Below are positions 1 through 6,758 of a stretch of DNA of 20,742 nucleotides, in pieces. The notes under the pieces are model-generated. The model was not told the DNA's origin. It ran no database searches and was given only the letters and a program-made list of their open reading frames with translations. Source of the stretch: Pseudomonadota bacterium (lineage in GTDB: Bacteria; Desulfobacterota; Desulfovibrionia; Desulfovibrionales; Desulfovibrionaceae); the NCBI GenBank assembly GCA_023399375.1, contig JAEWPX010000108.1, forward strand, positions 1-20,742. The letters are read 5' to 3'. Within the stretch, counting starts at the first letter, position 1, and every line of letters starts with the position of its first letter. The position numbers and the translations under genes were made by a program.

Positions 1-22
1 GGAGGGGGAGGGGGATGAAGAA

Positions 23-81
23 ATGCCGCCGGCGGCCAGGCGGGGCCGAGGGCCCCTCCTGGACCACCCCTTCCAGGGGGG
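23..81 (+). repeat. Dispersed GC-rich hairpin repeat, copy A
   Basis: Copy of a short element also seen at 9884-9943, 18479-18522, 18579-18639 and 20700-20742. It begins with a CCGGCGGCC box, continues into a hairpin with GGGGCC/GGCCCC arms around a GAG loop, and ends with a second small hairpin (CCCC, five-base loop, GGGG). It lies upstream of the ABC ATPase gene, outside any coding region. The first box reads GCCGCC here where other copies read GCCTCC. Its function is unknown; REP-like element or transcription terminator are both possible. Confidence 0.8.
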
Positions 82-141
82 AAGGCCTGTCGATTGCCGA
101 CTGGGCTGAACAAATCAAAATGATAGAGAAAGGATGCTGTG

Positions 142-813
142 ATGCTGACCGCTGACGACGTCGTCAAAAGCTACGCCGCCAAGGATGCGGCCGCGCCCGT
201 GCTGCGCGGCGTTTCACTGGCCATCGAACCCGGGCAGTTCGTTTGCGTCGTGGGCCGTTCCGGCTCGGGCAAGTCCACCCTGCTCAACATCCTCTCCAGC
301 CTGCTCTCCCCGGACGCCGGCAGCGTGCGCTACCATGGCCGCGACCTCGCCGCCATGACCGAAGCCGAGCGCAACCGGCTGCGCGCCACGGATTTCTCCA
401 TGGTCTTCCAGATGCACCACCTGCTGCCCTACCTGACGGCCCGGGAAAACGTGCTGACGCCCTTCCTTTCCGGCCTGCGCCCGGTGTCCGCCGCGCGCCG
501 CAGGCGCGCCATGGAATGCCTGGACCGGGTAGGACTTGCGGACAAGGCCAAGCGCCTGCCCGGCGCGCTCTCCGGGGGCGAACGCCAGCGCGTGGCCATT
601 GCCCGGGCGCTGGTCACCGAACCGCGCATCGTCTTCGCCGACGAACCCACGGGCAGCCTGGACGGCGACACGGGCACGCACATCATGCGCCTGCTCACGG
701 AGCTCAACGGCGAAGGGTTGACGGTAGTCATGGTCACCCATGAACCCGCCTACGCGGCCATGGCTTCCCGGGTCGTCACCATGCGCGACGGAAACATCCT
801 GCCCGCGGCCTGA
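142..813 (+). CDS. LolD/MacB-type ABC transporter ATP-binding protein
   Basis: ATPase subunit of an ABC system, about 223 residues, the usual size for the LolD/MacB/FtsE group that powers lipoprotein release or efflux permeases of the MacB fold. The Walker A (GRSGSGKST), the Q-loop (FQMHHLLPYLT, typical of LolD), the signature LSGGERQR, Walker B with DEPTGSLD, and the H-loop THE are all intact. The chosen start is ATG at 142, eight bases after an AGAAAGGA Shine-Dalgarno; GTG at 139 is an in-frame alternative. An out-of-frame ATG-CTG-TGA minicistron at 134 overlaps the start. No permease or membrane-fusion gene follows, and the upstream 138 bases hold only a repeat, so its membrane partner must lie further upstream or elsewhere. 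The exact substrate cannot be assigned. Confidence 0.9.
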   Translation: MLTADDVVKSYAAKDAAAPVLRGVSLAIEPGQFVCVVGRSGSGKSTLLNILSSLLSPDAGSVRYHGRDLAAMTEAERNRLRATDFSMVFQMHHLLPYLTARENVLTPFLSGLRPVSAARRRRAMECLDRVGLADKAKRLPGALSGGERQRVAIARALVTEPRIVFADEPTGSLDGDTGTHIMRLLTELNGEGLTVVMVTHEPAYAAMASRVVTMRDGNILPAA

Positions 814-859
814 CGGCACGCGCTGCCGGAGGGAAACATCGCGGCATCACCGCGACAAA

Positions 860-888
860 TTGACAAAGGCCCTTGCGCCCCTTTAGAA
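860..888 (+). promoter_or_regulatory. Possible sigma-70 promoter for the chemoreceptor gene
   Basis: A perfect TTGACA at 860-865 is followed after 16-17 bases by a weak -10 (TTTAGA/TTAGAA, about 882-888). It lies about 55 bases upstream of the methyl-accepting protein start. The -35 is convincing; the -10 is poor. Confidence 0.35.
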
Positions 889-942
889 ATCCTCAGTTAC
901 GGTATGAAAAACGCCTGGTGCATGACTTGAGGGGAGCGAAAC

Positions 943-2997
943 ATGGGCAATTTAAAGTTGGGAGTGAAACTGGTCGGCGGATTTCTCATCTGCGCCGCCA
1001 TCACCCTGGCCGTCGGCCTCGTCGGTCTCATGGGAATATCGGGGCTCACGAAAAGCCTGAACACGGTCACGGACGTCAACCTGCCGTCCGTACGCGACCT
1101 GCAACTGATCAAGATTGCCGGCGAATCCGTACGCGTGGCGCAACGGACCCTCAACGTGCCCGGCCTTTCCGCCAAGGACCGGCAACGGCAGTACGACAAC
1201 ATCGCCACCCTGCGTGACAGCTACCGCAAAGCCTGGGAAGAATACGAGGGACTGCCCAAATCCCCGGAAGCCGAACGCATCTGGCGGGAATTCGTGCCGG
1301 CCTGGCAGGAATGGGTCAAGGTCAACAACGATACGTTCGATCTGGCCAAGGAATGGGACAAGACCGATATCGACGATCCCGACGCCCTGGAAAAGAAATT
1401 CGAAAAATTTCGCGGCGACCACTACAAACTCCTGACCGACGCCCAGACCCTGGCCTTTTACGGCACGCCCCTGACGGGCGGGGACGACGCGACCCAATGC
1501 AATTTCGGCAAATGGCTCGACGGCGAAGGACGTGACATCGTCAATCCGGTCTTCAAAAAAACACTGGCGGAACTCCACGGCGTCCACGACAAATTGCACC
1601 GCGCCGTGGGCAAGCTCAAGGATCTGGCTGCAAAAAACGCCCCGCGCGAGGAGATGGCCACGCTCGTGCGCACGGACATTGCGCCGGCCGTGGAAACGAC
1701 CATCGCCCACTTCGACACATTGTCGCAGGAGATCTCCCGCGTCTCCGCCATCTGCGACAAGATGCGCACCGAGACCATGGTCACCGTGCGTCCCAAGCAG
1801 ATCCGCTGTTTCGAGCTGCTCGACCGTCTGATGGCCGACTCCCTGGCCGCGGCGCAGCAGGGCAAGACCAACGCCGAGACCGAGGCGCGACGGGCTTCGG
1901 TCATGTCCATGTCGGGCATCGGCATCGGCGTGGTGCTGGCGGTGCTGCTTGGCGTGTTCATCTCCCGCATGATCACGAAGCCCGTGCTGATCGGCGTCCA
2001 GGCCGCGGAAGGTCTGGCCGAGGGCGACCTCAACCAGCGCATCGACCTGGAGCAAAAGGACGAAATCGGCGCGCTCGCCGCCGCGCTGCGCCACATGATC
2101 GCCAAGCTGCGCGAGGTGGTCGGCCAGGTCCAGTCCGGCGCGGAAAACGTGGCCTCGGGCTCCGAGGAGCTTTCGGCCACGACCCAGAGCCTGTCCCAGG
2201 GCGCGACCGAACAGGCGGCCAGCGTCGAGGAAATATCCTCGTCCATGGAAGAAATGGCCGCCAACATCCGCCAAAACGCGGACAACGCCAAGCAGACCGA
2301 ACAGATCGCCCTGGCCACCGCCAAGGACGCCCAGAGCGGCGGTGAAGCCGTGGCCAAGACCGTGTCGGCCATGAAGCAGATCGCGGAAAAAATCGGCATC
2401 ATCGAGGAAATCGCCCGCCAGACCAACCTGCTGGCCTTAAACGCCGCCATCGAGGCGGCTCGCGCCGGCGAGCACGGCAAGGGCTTCGCCGTGGTGGCCG
2501 CCGAGGTCAGAAAGCTGGCCGAGCGCAGCGGCAACGCCGCAGGCGAGATCAGCGAGCTGTCCTCGAGCAGCGTCGAAATCGCCGAAAAAGCCGGCGGTCT
2601 GCTGGCCAAGATCGTGCCCGACATCCAGCGCACGGCCGAACTGATCCAGGAGATCGCGGCTTCGAGCGTGGAACAAAACGCCGGGGCCGAACAGGTCAAC
2701 CGGGCCATCCAGCAGCTCGACCAGGTAGTGCAGCAAAACGCTTCCGCCTCGGAAGAAATGGCTTCCACGGCCGAGGAACTTTCGAGCCAGGCGTTGCAGC
2801 TCCAGGAAACCATCTCCTACTTCCGCCTGGACGCCATGGCCATGCGCCACCGCGCCGCACCGCCAAAGGCCCTGGCTGCCGCCAGGCCCGCGCACAGGCC
2901 GGTTGCGCCGAAAGCGGCCGCCCCCCGCAAGCCGGCCAAGGGCGTCTCCCTGGATCTCGGCGCGGAAGCCTCGGACGACGATTTCGAACGGTTCTAG
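943..2997 (+). CDS. Methyl-accepting chemotaxis protein with extracytoplasmic CZB domain
   Basis: Transmembrane chemoreceptor of 684 residues that signals to CheA/CheW. TM1 is at about 8-33, an alpha-helical sensor region spans about 35-318, TM2 about 321-343, HAMP about 344-397, then the long cytoplasmic coiled coil. The signalling tip is unmistakable at about 490-516 (ARQTNLLALNAAIEAARAGE). Within the sensor region H160, C186, H214 and H218 fit the published CZB zinc-site pattern exactly in spacing, including C-N-F-G-K-W at 186-191; CZB domains are usually cytoplasmic. The protein ends in DFERF after an Ala/Pro/Lys-rich linker (about 627-670), fitting the x-[HFYW]-x2-[HFYW] pentapeptide that can tether CheR/CheB. 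The start is ATG at 943, preceded by a GAGGGGAGCG ribosome site. No chemotaxis genes adjoin it. The ligand is unknown; zinc, or an oxidant acting through the zinc-bound Cys, is a reasonable inference. Confidence 0.95.
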   Translation: MGNLKLGVKLVGGFLICAAITLAVGLVGLMGISGLTKSLNTVTDVNLPSVRDLQLIKIAGESVRVAQRTLNVPGLSAKDRQRQYDNIATLRDSYRKAWEEYEGLPKSPEAERIWREFVPAWQEWVKVNNDTFDLAKEWDKTDIDDPDALEKKFEKFRGDHYKLLTDAQTLAFYGTPLTGGDDATQCNFGKWLDGEGRDIVNPVFKKTLAELHGVHDKLHRAVGKLKDLAAKNAPREEMATLVRTDIAPAVETTIAHFDTLSQEISRVSAICDKMRTETMVTVRPKQIRCFELLDRLMADSLAAAQQGKTNAETEARRASVMSMSGIGIGVVLAVLLGVFISRMITKPVLIGVQAAEGLAEGDLNQRIDLEQKDEIGALAAALRHMIAKLREVVGQVQSGAENVASGSEELSATTQSLSQGATEQAASVEEISSSMEEMAANIRQNADNAKQTEQIALATAKDAQSGGEAVAKTVSAMKQIAEKIGIIEEIARQTNLLALNAAIEAARAGEHGKGFAVVAAEVRKLAERSGNAAGEISELSSSSVEIAEKAGGLLAKIVPDIQRTAELIQEIAASSVEQNAGAEQVNRAIQQLDQVVQQNASASEEMASTAEELSSQALQLQETISYFRLDAMAMRHRAAPPKALAAARPAHRPVAPKAAAPRKPAKGVSLDLGAEASDDDFERF

Positions 2998-3007
2998 GAA
3001 CGCCGTT

Positions 3008-4042
3008 TCAAGATACGGGCCCGGCCACGGGCCAGACCAGGAAATCGCGACCGGCCTTGAAGCCCACGCCCACCGCCCCCTTGTAGAGATAGAGGGCGTG
3101 GGCCCAGGCCGGATCGAAAGCGCTCGTGGTCGCAGACCAGTAGACCTCTCCCACCGCCGCGAAGGGATGCCCGGCCGGCAGCGCCGGCGCGGCGCGTCCC
3201 GCATCGACCAGGGATTCCAGTTCGTTGATGTTCGGCAGCCGCCAACCGCCGCCCTGGTAGCGGGCGGCCACGGCGAGCGCCTCCTCCCAGTTCGCCGCAC
3301 CCGGTCCCGCGTCGGCGCGGCCGGCCCAGACGAGCCCCGTCACCCGGTCGAGGACGGCGTCCCGGCCCTGTGGGGCCGGCACGAACCGCGGCGTCGGCCA
3401 GGGCGTTCCCGAACAAAGCTCCCCGTCCTGTCCCGTCCCGGCGCAAGCGGTGGCATTGCCCGCCGCATCGCGGCACCACGCCTGGCCGGTGCGCGGCAAC
3501 AGGCACTGTCCGGCCACGGGCCAGCACAGGCAGTCCTGATCTTTTTTTCCGTAGAACATCCTGCCACCCTCGAAATGCACGTACCAGGCGTAGGCCGGGG
3601 CGGGCGCGGCCGTGGTGGAGGTCCAGTGCCAGCCGGCGAAGACGTTTTCGAAGGGATGGCCGGCAGGCAGGGAGGGACGGGCCTGGCCGTAGGAGACGAG
3701 GCTGCGCAGTTCGCGCCGGTTGGGCAGCCGCCAGTCCGTGCGGCCGAGGGTGGCGGCGGCGGCCATGCGCGCGGCGGCGGCGAGAGCGCTTTCCCAGGGC
3801 ATGGGGAATCCGGCGATGCCGGCGTCTACGGGCCAGACGAGGCCCGTGGTCGTATCCTGAACAAGGCCCGTGCCGACTGCCGTAAACCGGGGCGCGAGCC
3901 GTCCCGCGGCGTGGGGAAAGGCGGCGTCCTGGCCGCTGCCCGGGCAGGGCGTCTCCCGGCCGGCCCCGTCATGACAGCGCGTCTGGTCGGTCGGCGGCAC
4001 CGGCGAAACGAAAGCGTGCGCAGCGTCCATACGCGCCGGCAT
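3008..4042 (-). CDS. Tandem DUF1566 (Lcl C-terminal-like) domain protein
   Basis: A 344-residue protein made of two related units, about residues 45-160 and 210-343, each with TGLVW near its start, a WRLPN motif followed by a Glu-Leu-x-Ser-Leu helix, a PAGHPF motif, a WT/S-ST/ATT segment and a final (L/C)-x-WPVAG. This is the DUF1566/Lcl C-terminal fold, structurally related to C-type-lectin and formylglycine-type folds. Members often occur in exported or adhesive proteins, but no signal peptide is visible here. The start is ATG at 4042; ATG at 4030 is an alternative, and neither has a strong ribosome site. It lies 36 bases downstream of the C_GCAxxG_C_C gene, so they are probably co-transcribed. 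It is convergent with the chemoreceptor, only 10 bases away. Molecular function unknown. Confidence 0.8.
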   Translation of the reverse strand: MPARMDAAHAFVSPVPPTDQTRCHDGAGRETPCPGSGQDAAFPHAAGRLAPRFTAVGTGLVQDTTTGLVWPVDAGIAGFPMPWESALAAAARMAAAATLGRTDWRLPNRRELRSLVSYGQARPSLPAGHPFENVFAGWHWTSTTAAPAPAYAWYVHFEGGRMFYGKKDQDCLCWPVAGQCLLPRTGQAWCRDAAGNATACAGTGQDGELCSGTPWPTPRFVPAPQGRDAVLDRVTGLVWAGRADAGPGAANWEEALAVAARYQGGGWRLPNINELESLVDAGRAAPALPAGHPFAAVGEVYWSATTSAFDPAWAHALYLYKGAVGVGFKAGRDFLVWPVAGPVS

Positions 4043-4078
4043 ACGCCCGTTGCGACCGTAAGGCCAGACGCGAGGCGA

Positions 4079-4537
4079 TTAGCCGGCGACAAAGCCCCGG
4101 CTTTCGATGATATCCCAGGCGAACCTGGCGGCGTCGCGCACCAGGGGCACGCAGACCGTGTGGAAGCGGCGCTCGCGGTTGGCCAGTTCCAACCCTTCGG
4201 GCGTCGAGGGATCGAGGCCGATGAGTTCGCGGCACAGAATCGAGCCGTGGCGTTCGAAAAAGCGGTCGTAAAAAACCTTGGTCCGGGCATAGGTAGCCGT
4301 CTTGGCCGCCCTGCCGTCCGGTCCGCCTCCGCCGCCGAAAAGCCCGAGCGCCATGACCGCCCCGGACACCGCGCCGCACACGCCGCCTCGGGCCATGCCC
4401 ACGCCGAATCCCGTGGCCAGCCGCACGGCCAGGGCCGCATCGAGCCCGGCCGGTCCGCACAGGGACAGCAAGACGGATTGGCAGCAATTATAGCCGTTGG
4501 CGAAATGGCCGATGGCCACGCTCCCCGCATCGGACAT
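4079..4537 (-). CDS. C_GCAxxG_C_C family putative redox protein
   Basis: A 152-residue protein of the C_GCAxxG_C_C family, a presumed redox-active or metal-binding group common in anaerobes. The conserved pattern is visible: NGYNCCQSVL near the N-terminus, a glycine-rich GMARGGVCGAVSGAVMALGL segment, ILCRELIG in the middle and HTVCVPLV near the C-terminus. The start is ATG at 4537, six bases after a strong GGAGG; an in-frame ATG at 4555 would place the Shine-Dalgarno inside the coding region. It lies downstream of the feoA pair but after a terminator, so it probably has its own promoter, in the region with a repeated CCGAC motif (4563-4599). The DUF1566 gene follows. The biochemical reaction is not known. 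Confidence 0.88.
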   Translation of the reverse strand: MSDAGSVAIGHFANGYNCCQSVLLSLCGPAGLDAALAVRLATGFGVGMARGGVCGAVSGAVMALGLFGGGGGPDGRAAKTATYARTKVFYDRFFERHGSILCRELIGLDPSTPEGLELANRERRFHTVCVPLVRDAARFAWDIIESRGFVAG

Positions 4538-4562
4538 GGCAGCCTCCTTTCCCATGCCGGAA

Positions 4563-4599
4563 AACCGACAGGTTCCGACGGACTTAACCGACAGGTCGG
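4563..4599. promoter_or_regulatory. CCGAC repeat array, candidate operator
   Basis: The 11-base direct repeat AACCGACAGGT occurs at 4563-4573 and 4586-4596, a 23-base period (about two helical turns). A third CCGAC is at 4575-4579, and the second repeat forms the palindrome CCGAC-AG-GTCGG at 4588-4599. The array is 26 to 62 bases upstream of the C_GCAxxG_C_C gene start, where a repressor or activator would bind. The regulator is unknown. Confidence 0.45.
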
Positions 4600-4625
4600 A
4601 CAGGAGCAAGCGGGCGGACGGCAAC

Positions 4626-4655
4626 AAAAAAGCCCCGGCGCCCTTTGCGGGGGCC
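4626..4655 (-). terminator. Rho-independent terminator after the second feoA gene
   Basis: Read on the minus strand, a GCCCC/GGGGC stem with an inner CGC/GCG extension and a short loop is followed directly by six T residues. It begins about 25 bases after the feoA stop codon and separates the FeoA pair from the next gene. Confidence 0.75.
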
Positions 4656-4679
4656 GAGGCCATGCCTTGCGAAAAAGCC

Positions 4680-4931
4680 CTACAGCGGCGTGACGGCGAT
4701 ATGGTCGGCCTCGTTGTTGCGTAGCGTGAGCGTGAAGTCGCGCAGGCGAAGGGCCACGGGGTCCTTGAGCGGCGCCCTGCCGACCACGGACACTTCGGTG
4801 CCCGGCACAAGGCCCATGTCGCGCAGACGCCTGCCGAGTTCGCCCTGCGCCTCCACCCGGCAGATGCGGGCACGCTGGCCGACCTGCATGCGCCGCAGGC
4901 CAATGCACGCGGTCGAAACTTCCTGATCCAT
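4680..4931 (-). CDS. feoA: FeoA-domain protein
   Basis: An 83-residue stand-alone FeoA (SH3-like) protein, the small cytoplasmic partner that modulates the ferrous-iron transporter FeoB. Typical FeoA features run through it: an N-terminal VGQRARI strand, RRLRDMGLVPGTEV, a RAPLKDPVALRLRD segment, and a C-terminal LTLRNNEADHIAV. The start is ATG at 4931 because AGGAG lies eight bases upstream; longer in-frame starts lack a ribosome site. It is the second gene of a probable two-gene unit, 72 bases after the Cys-rich FeoA-like gene, and is followed by a terminator. No feoB is present in the window. The FeoA call is confident; whether it works with a distant FeoB is inference. Confidence 0.88.
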   Translation of the reverse strand: MDQEVSTACIGLRRMQVGQRARICRVEAQGELGRRLRDMGLVPGTEVSVVGRAPLKDPVALRLRDFTLTLRNNEADHIAVTPL

Positions 4932-5003
4932 GCCGACTCCTTGGGGACAAAATGAAATGGACCCGCGACGCCGCATCTGCGTGTCACATCCGGTCCATGC
5001 CGC

Positions 5004-5267
5004 TTAGGCGACCTGGGAAACGGGCTCCGTCACGGGCTGGGCGAGGCGTCCGAGCACCTTTTCCGCCAGACCGTGCCCGATGGACATGCAGGCGCCCCGC
5101 GCACGCAGACAGACCGGTCCGCCGCAGCCGGCCGTGATCTCGACCACGGTGCCGGGCGTGATGCCCATGGCGCAAAGCCGGCCCCTGGCTTTGGGACAAT
5201 CGCACAGGGACTCGACGCGTACGCGGCTGCCGGGGGGGAAGTGGGCGAGGCTTTCGAGGGGGGCCAT
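5004..5267 (-). CDS. feoA: Cysteine-rich FeoA-like protein
   Basis: An 87-residue FeoA-fold protein: PPGSRVRVESL, then RGRLCAMGITPGTVVEI and a C-terminal CLRARGACMSIG segment that replaces the usual LALR block. It is unusual in having six cysteines (C22, C24, C32, C48, C53, C60), which its neighbour lacks, so metal or Fe-S binding is possible but unproven. The start is ATG at 5267, eight bases after AGGAG; ATG at 5285 overlaps that ribosome site. It is the first gene after a perfect Fur box at 5305-5319, so repression by iron-loaded Fur is expected. The gene symbol is by domain only. Confidence 0.82.
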   Translation of the reverse strand: MAPLESLAHFPPGSRVRVESLCDCPKARGRLCAMGITPGTVVEITAGCGGPVCLRARGACMSIGHGLAEKVLGRLAQPVTEPVSQVA

Positions 5268-5304
5268 GGATCGCGCTCCTTGCATGGCCTTTTTCTAGGT
5301 ATAT

Positions 5305-5319
5305 TGAGAATGATTGTCA
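5305..5319. promoter_or_regulatory. Fur box controlling the feoA pair
   Basis: TGAGAATGATTGTCA is a perfect match to the 7-1-7 Fur pattern TGAnAATnATTnTCA. It is centred at 5312, about 45 bases upstream of the first feoA start. On the minus strand it overlaps a TTGACA -35 (5315-5320, reverse complement), so bound Fur would block RNA polymerase. Confidence 0.88.
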
Positions 5320-5345
5320 AGCTCCCTCTCGACCAAAAAAGCCCC

Positions 5346-6035
5346 CTACCCGCTCCCCGTGCGCTTGAGCGCGAACACGAGCGCCAGGGACACTGCGGCC
5401 AGGAGCGCGGACAGGACGCCCGCGCGCAAAAAATCGCCCGTAAAGACGGAGTTGTAGATCTCAAGCGAGACCGTATTCGTGCGCCCGATGATGTCGCCGC
5501 CAAGGAGCAGGCTCACGCCCACTTCGCCAATCGCCCTGCCCGTGGCCAGGAACATACCCGCGGCGATGCTTTTCTTGCAATGCGGCAGCACCACGCGCAC
5601 GAAGGTGGTCAGGGGCGACTTGCCGAGCACGGCCGAGAGTTCGACCAGACGCATCAGTTCGCCCCGCACCGCGGCCTGCACCGGCCGCACCATGAGCGGG
5701 ATGCCGGCCACCACGGAGGCCAGGGCCAGCCCGGCGAAACCGAAGACGATGTCCAGGCCGAAAACCCGCTGCGCCAGGATGCCGAAGGGACCGTTTCGCC
5801 CGAGCAACAACAGCAGGAAAAATCCCACGGCCATGGGCGGCAGGACAAGCGGCAGGGAGATCAGGAAATCCAGTACGGCGAGAAACCGGCCCCGGCCCCG
5901 GCCAAGCAGATATCCGAGCGGCGCGCCGAGCAGGAAAAAGACAGGCACCGCCACGGCCATGACCCGAAGCGTCAGCTTGAGGGAAAAGACGACGCCCGGG
6001 TCCGTGACCGCAGCAAGGATGGATGCTCCCGGCAA
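5346..6035 (-). CDS. modB: Molybdate/tungstate ABC transporter permease (ModB-like)
   Basis: Inner-membrane permease of 229 residues with five to six hydrophobic segments, close to the usual ModB size. The coupling-loop region GRAIGEVGVSLLLGGDIIGRT followed by NTVSLEIY matches ModB (GRTxTLxLxIY), which engages ModC. It is the last gene of the hydrolase-modC-modA-modB unit. The start is odd: no ATG or GTG is available, and the frame opens at TTG (6035), three bases after the modA TAG stop and in the same reading frame as modA. The ribosome site is weak, so translation probably depends on coupling to modA. Molybdate versus tungstate cannot be settled from sequence. Confidence 0.88.
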   Translation of the reverse strand: MPGASILAAVTDPGVVFSLKLTLRVMAVAVPVFFLLGAPLGYLLGRGRGRFLAVLDFLISLPLVLPPMAVGFFLLLLLGRNGPFGILAQRVFGLDIVFGFAGLALASVVAGIPLMVRPVQAAVRGELMRLVELSAVLGKSPLTTFVRVVLPHCKKSIAAGMFLATGRAIGEVGVSLLLGGDIIGRTNTVSLEIYNSVFTGDFLRAGVLSALLAAVSLALVFALKRTGSG

Positions 6036-6038
6036 AGG

Positions 6039-6758
6039 CTACATCCCGTGCGCGGCGGCGATGTCCTTGGCCGGCTTGCTGGCGAGGAACGCGGCGAACT
6101 TCTTGGCCGTGGCGGCATTGGGAGCGCCGGCCAGGTTCCCGGCCACGATCTCGATGGACGCGTACTGGGACGGATCCACTTCCAGAAACCCGCCGATCTT
6201 GTCGCCAAGGCCCATCACGTCGGTACGGTTGACGAAGCCGGCATCAACTTCGCCGCTGAGGATGTAGGTGGTGACCTGGGGCACGGTGGCGACGACCAGG
6301 AGCTTGTCCGCCACCATTTTGGCCAGGCCGGATTTCTCCAGGAACTGGCTGGCGGCCTTGCCGTAAATGGCTTTCTCCGGATCGGGCATGGCCACGCGCT
6401 TGACCTCGGGCTTGGCCACGTCGCTTGCGGCGGCGAACTTTTTGCCCTTGGGCCAGGCCACGACCAGGATGCCCTTGCCGATGGGGGCGATGCCGCTGAA
6501 GGACAGGCCCGCGCCTTCGAGGAAACCCTTTTCGCCGACGATCACGTCGATGACCCCGCCGGCCTTGGCCTGCGTCGTCACCTGGCCCATGTTGCCGAAG
6601 GAGAGTTCGGGCTTGATGCCGCTTTCCTTTTCAAAGGCCGTGGCCAAATCGGTGACGAGCTTTTTGTAGCCCGCGCCGGCGGCCACCACCAGGTTTTCGG
6701 CCAGGGCGCTGCCGGTCAGGCACAGCACGAGGGTCAGCGTCAGGATGATGCGTCGCAT
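6039..6758 (-). CDS. modA: Molybdate/tungstate ABC transporter substrate-binding protein (ModA-like)
   Basis: Exported binding protein of 239 residues with a clear signal peptide (MRRIILTLTLVLCLTGSALA, cleavage near 20). It has the overall ModA layout: an N-terminal LVVAAGAGYKKLV strand, DVIVGEKGFLE, VVPQVTTYILSGEVDAGFVN and a C-terminal FLASKPAKDI block. The usual AASLT oxyanion-binding segment is replaced by GAGYKK, unlike the second ModA at 11503, so affinity may differ. The start is ATG at 6758 with AGGAGG upstream. The first 19 bases overlap the end of modC, and modB follows after three bases. The permease and ATPase partners support Mo/W uptake. Confidence 0.85.
   Translation of the reverse strand: MRRIILTLTLVLCLTGSALAENLVVAAGAGYKKLVTDLATAFEKESGIKPELSFGNMGQVTTQAKAGGVIDVIVGEKGFLEGAGLSFSGIAPIGKGILVVAWPKGKKFAAASDVAKPEVKRVAMPDPEKAIYGKAASQFLEKSGLAKMVADKLLVVATVPQVTTYILSGEVDAGFVNRTDVMGLGDKIGGFLEVDPSQYASIEIVAGNLAGAPNAATAKKFAAFLASKPAKDIAAAHGM

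Noticed and set aside
2985..3010. Bidirectional terminator between the chemoreceptor and DUF1566 genes
   Set aside because: An imperfect AACGG/CCGTT symmetry exists over the stop codons, but the stem is short, interrupted and without T-runs.
2903..4693. A 596-residue plus-strand frame opposite the DUF1566 and C_GCAxxG_C_C genes
   Set aside because: Gly/Arg-rich composition without domains; the opposite strand carries recognisable families with ribosome sites.
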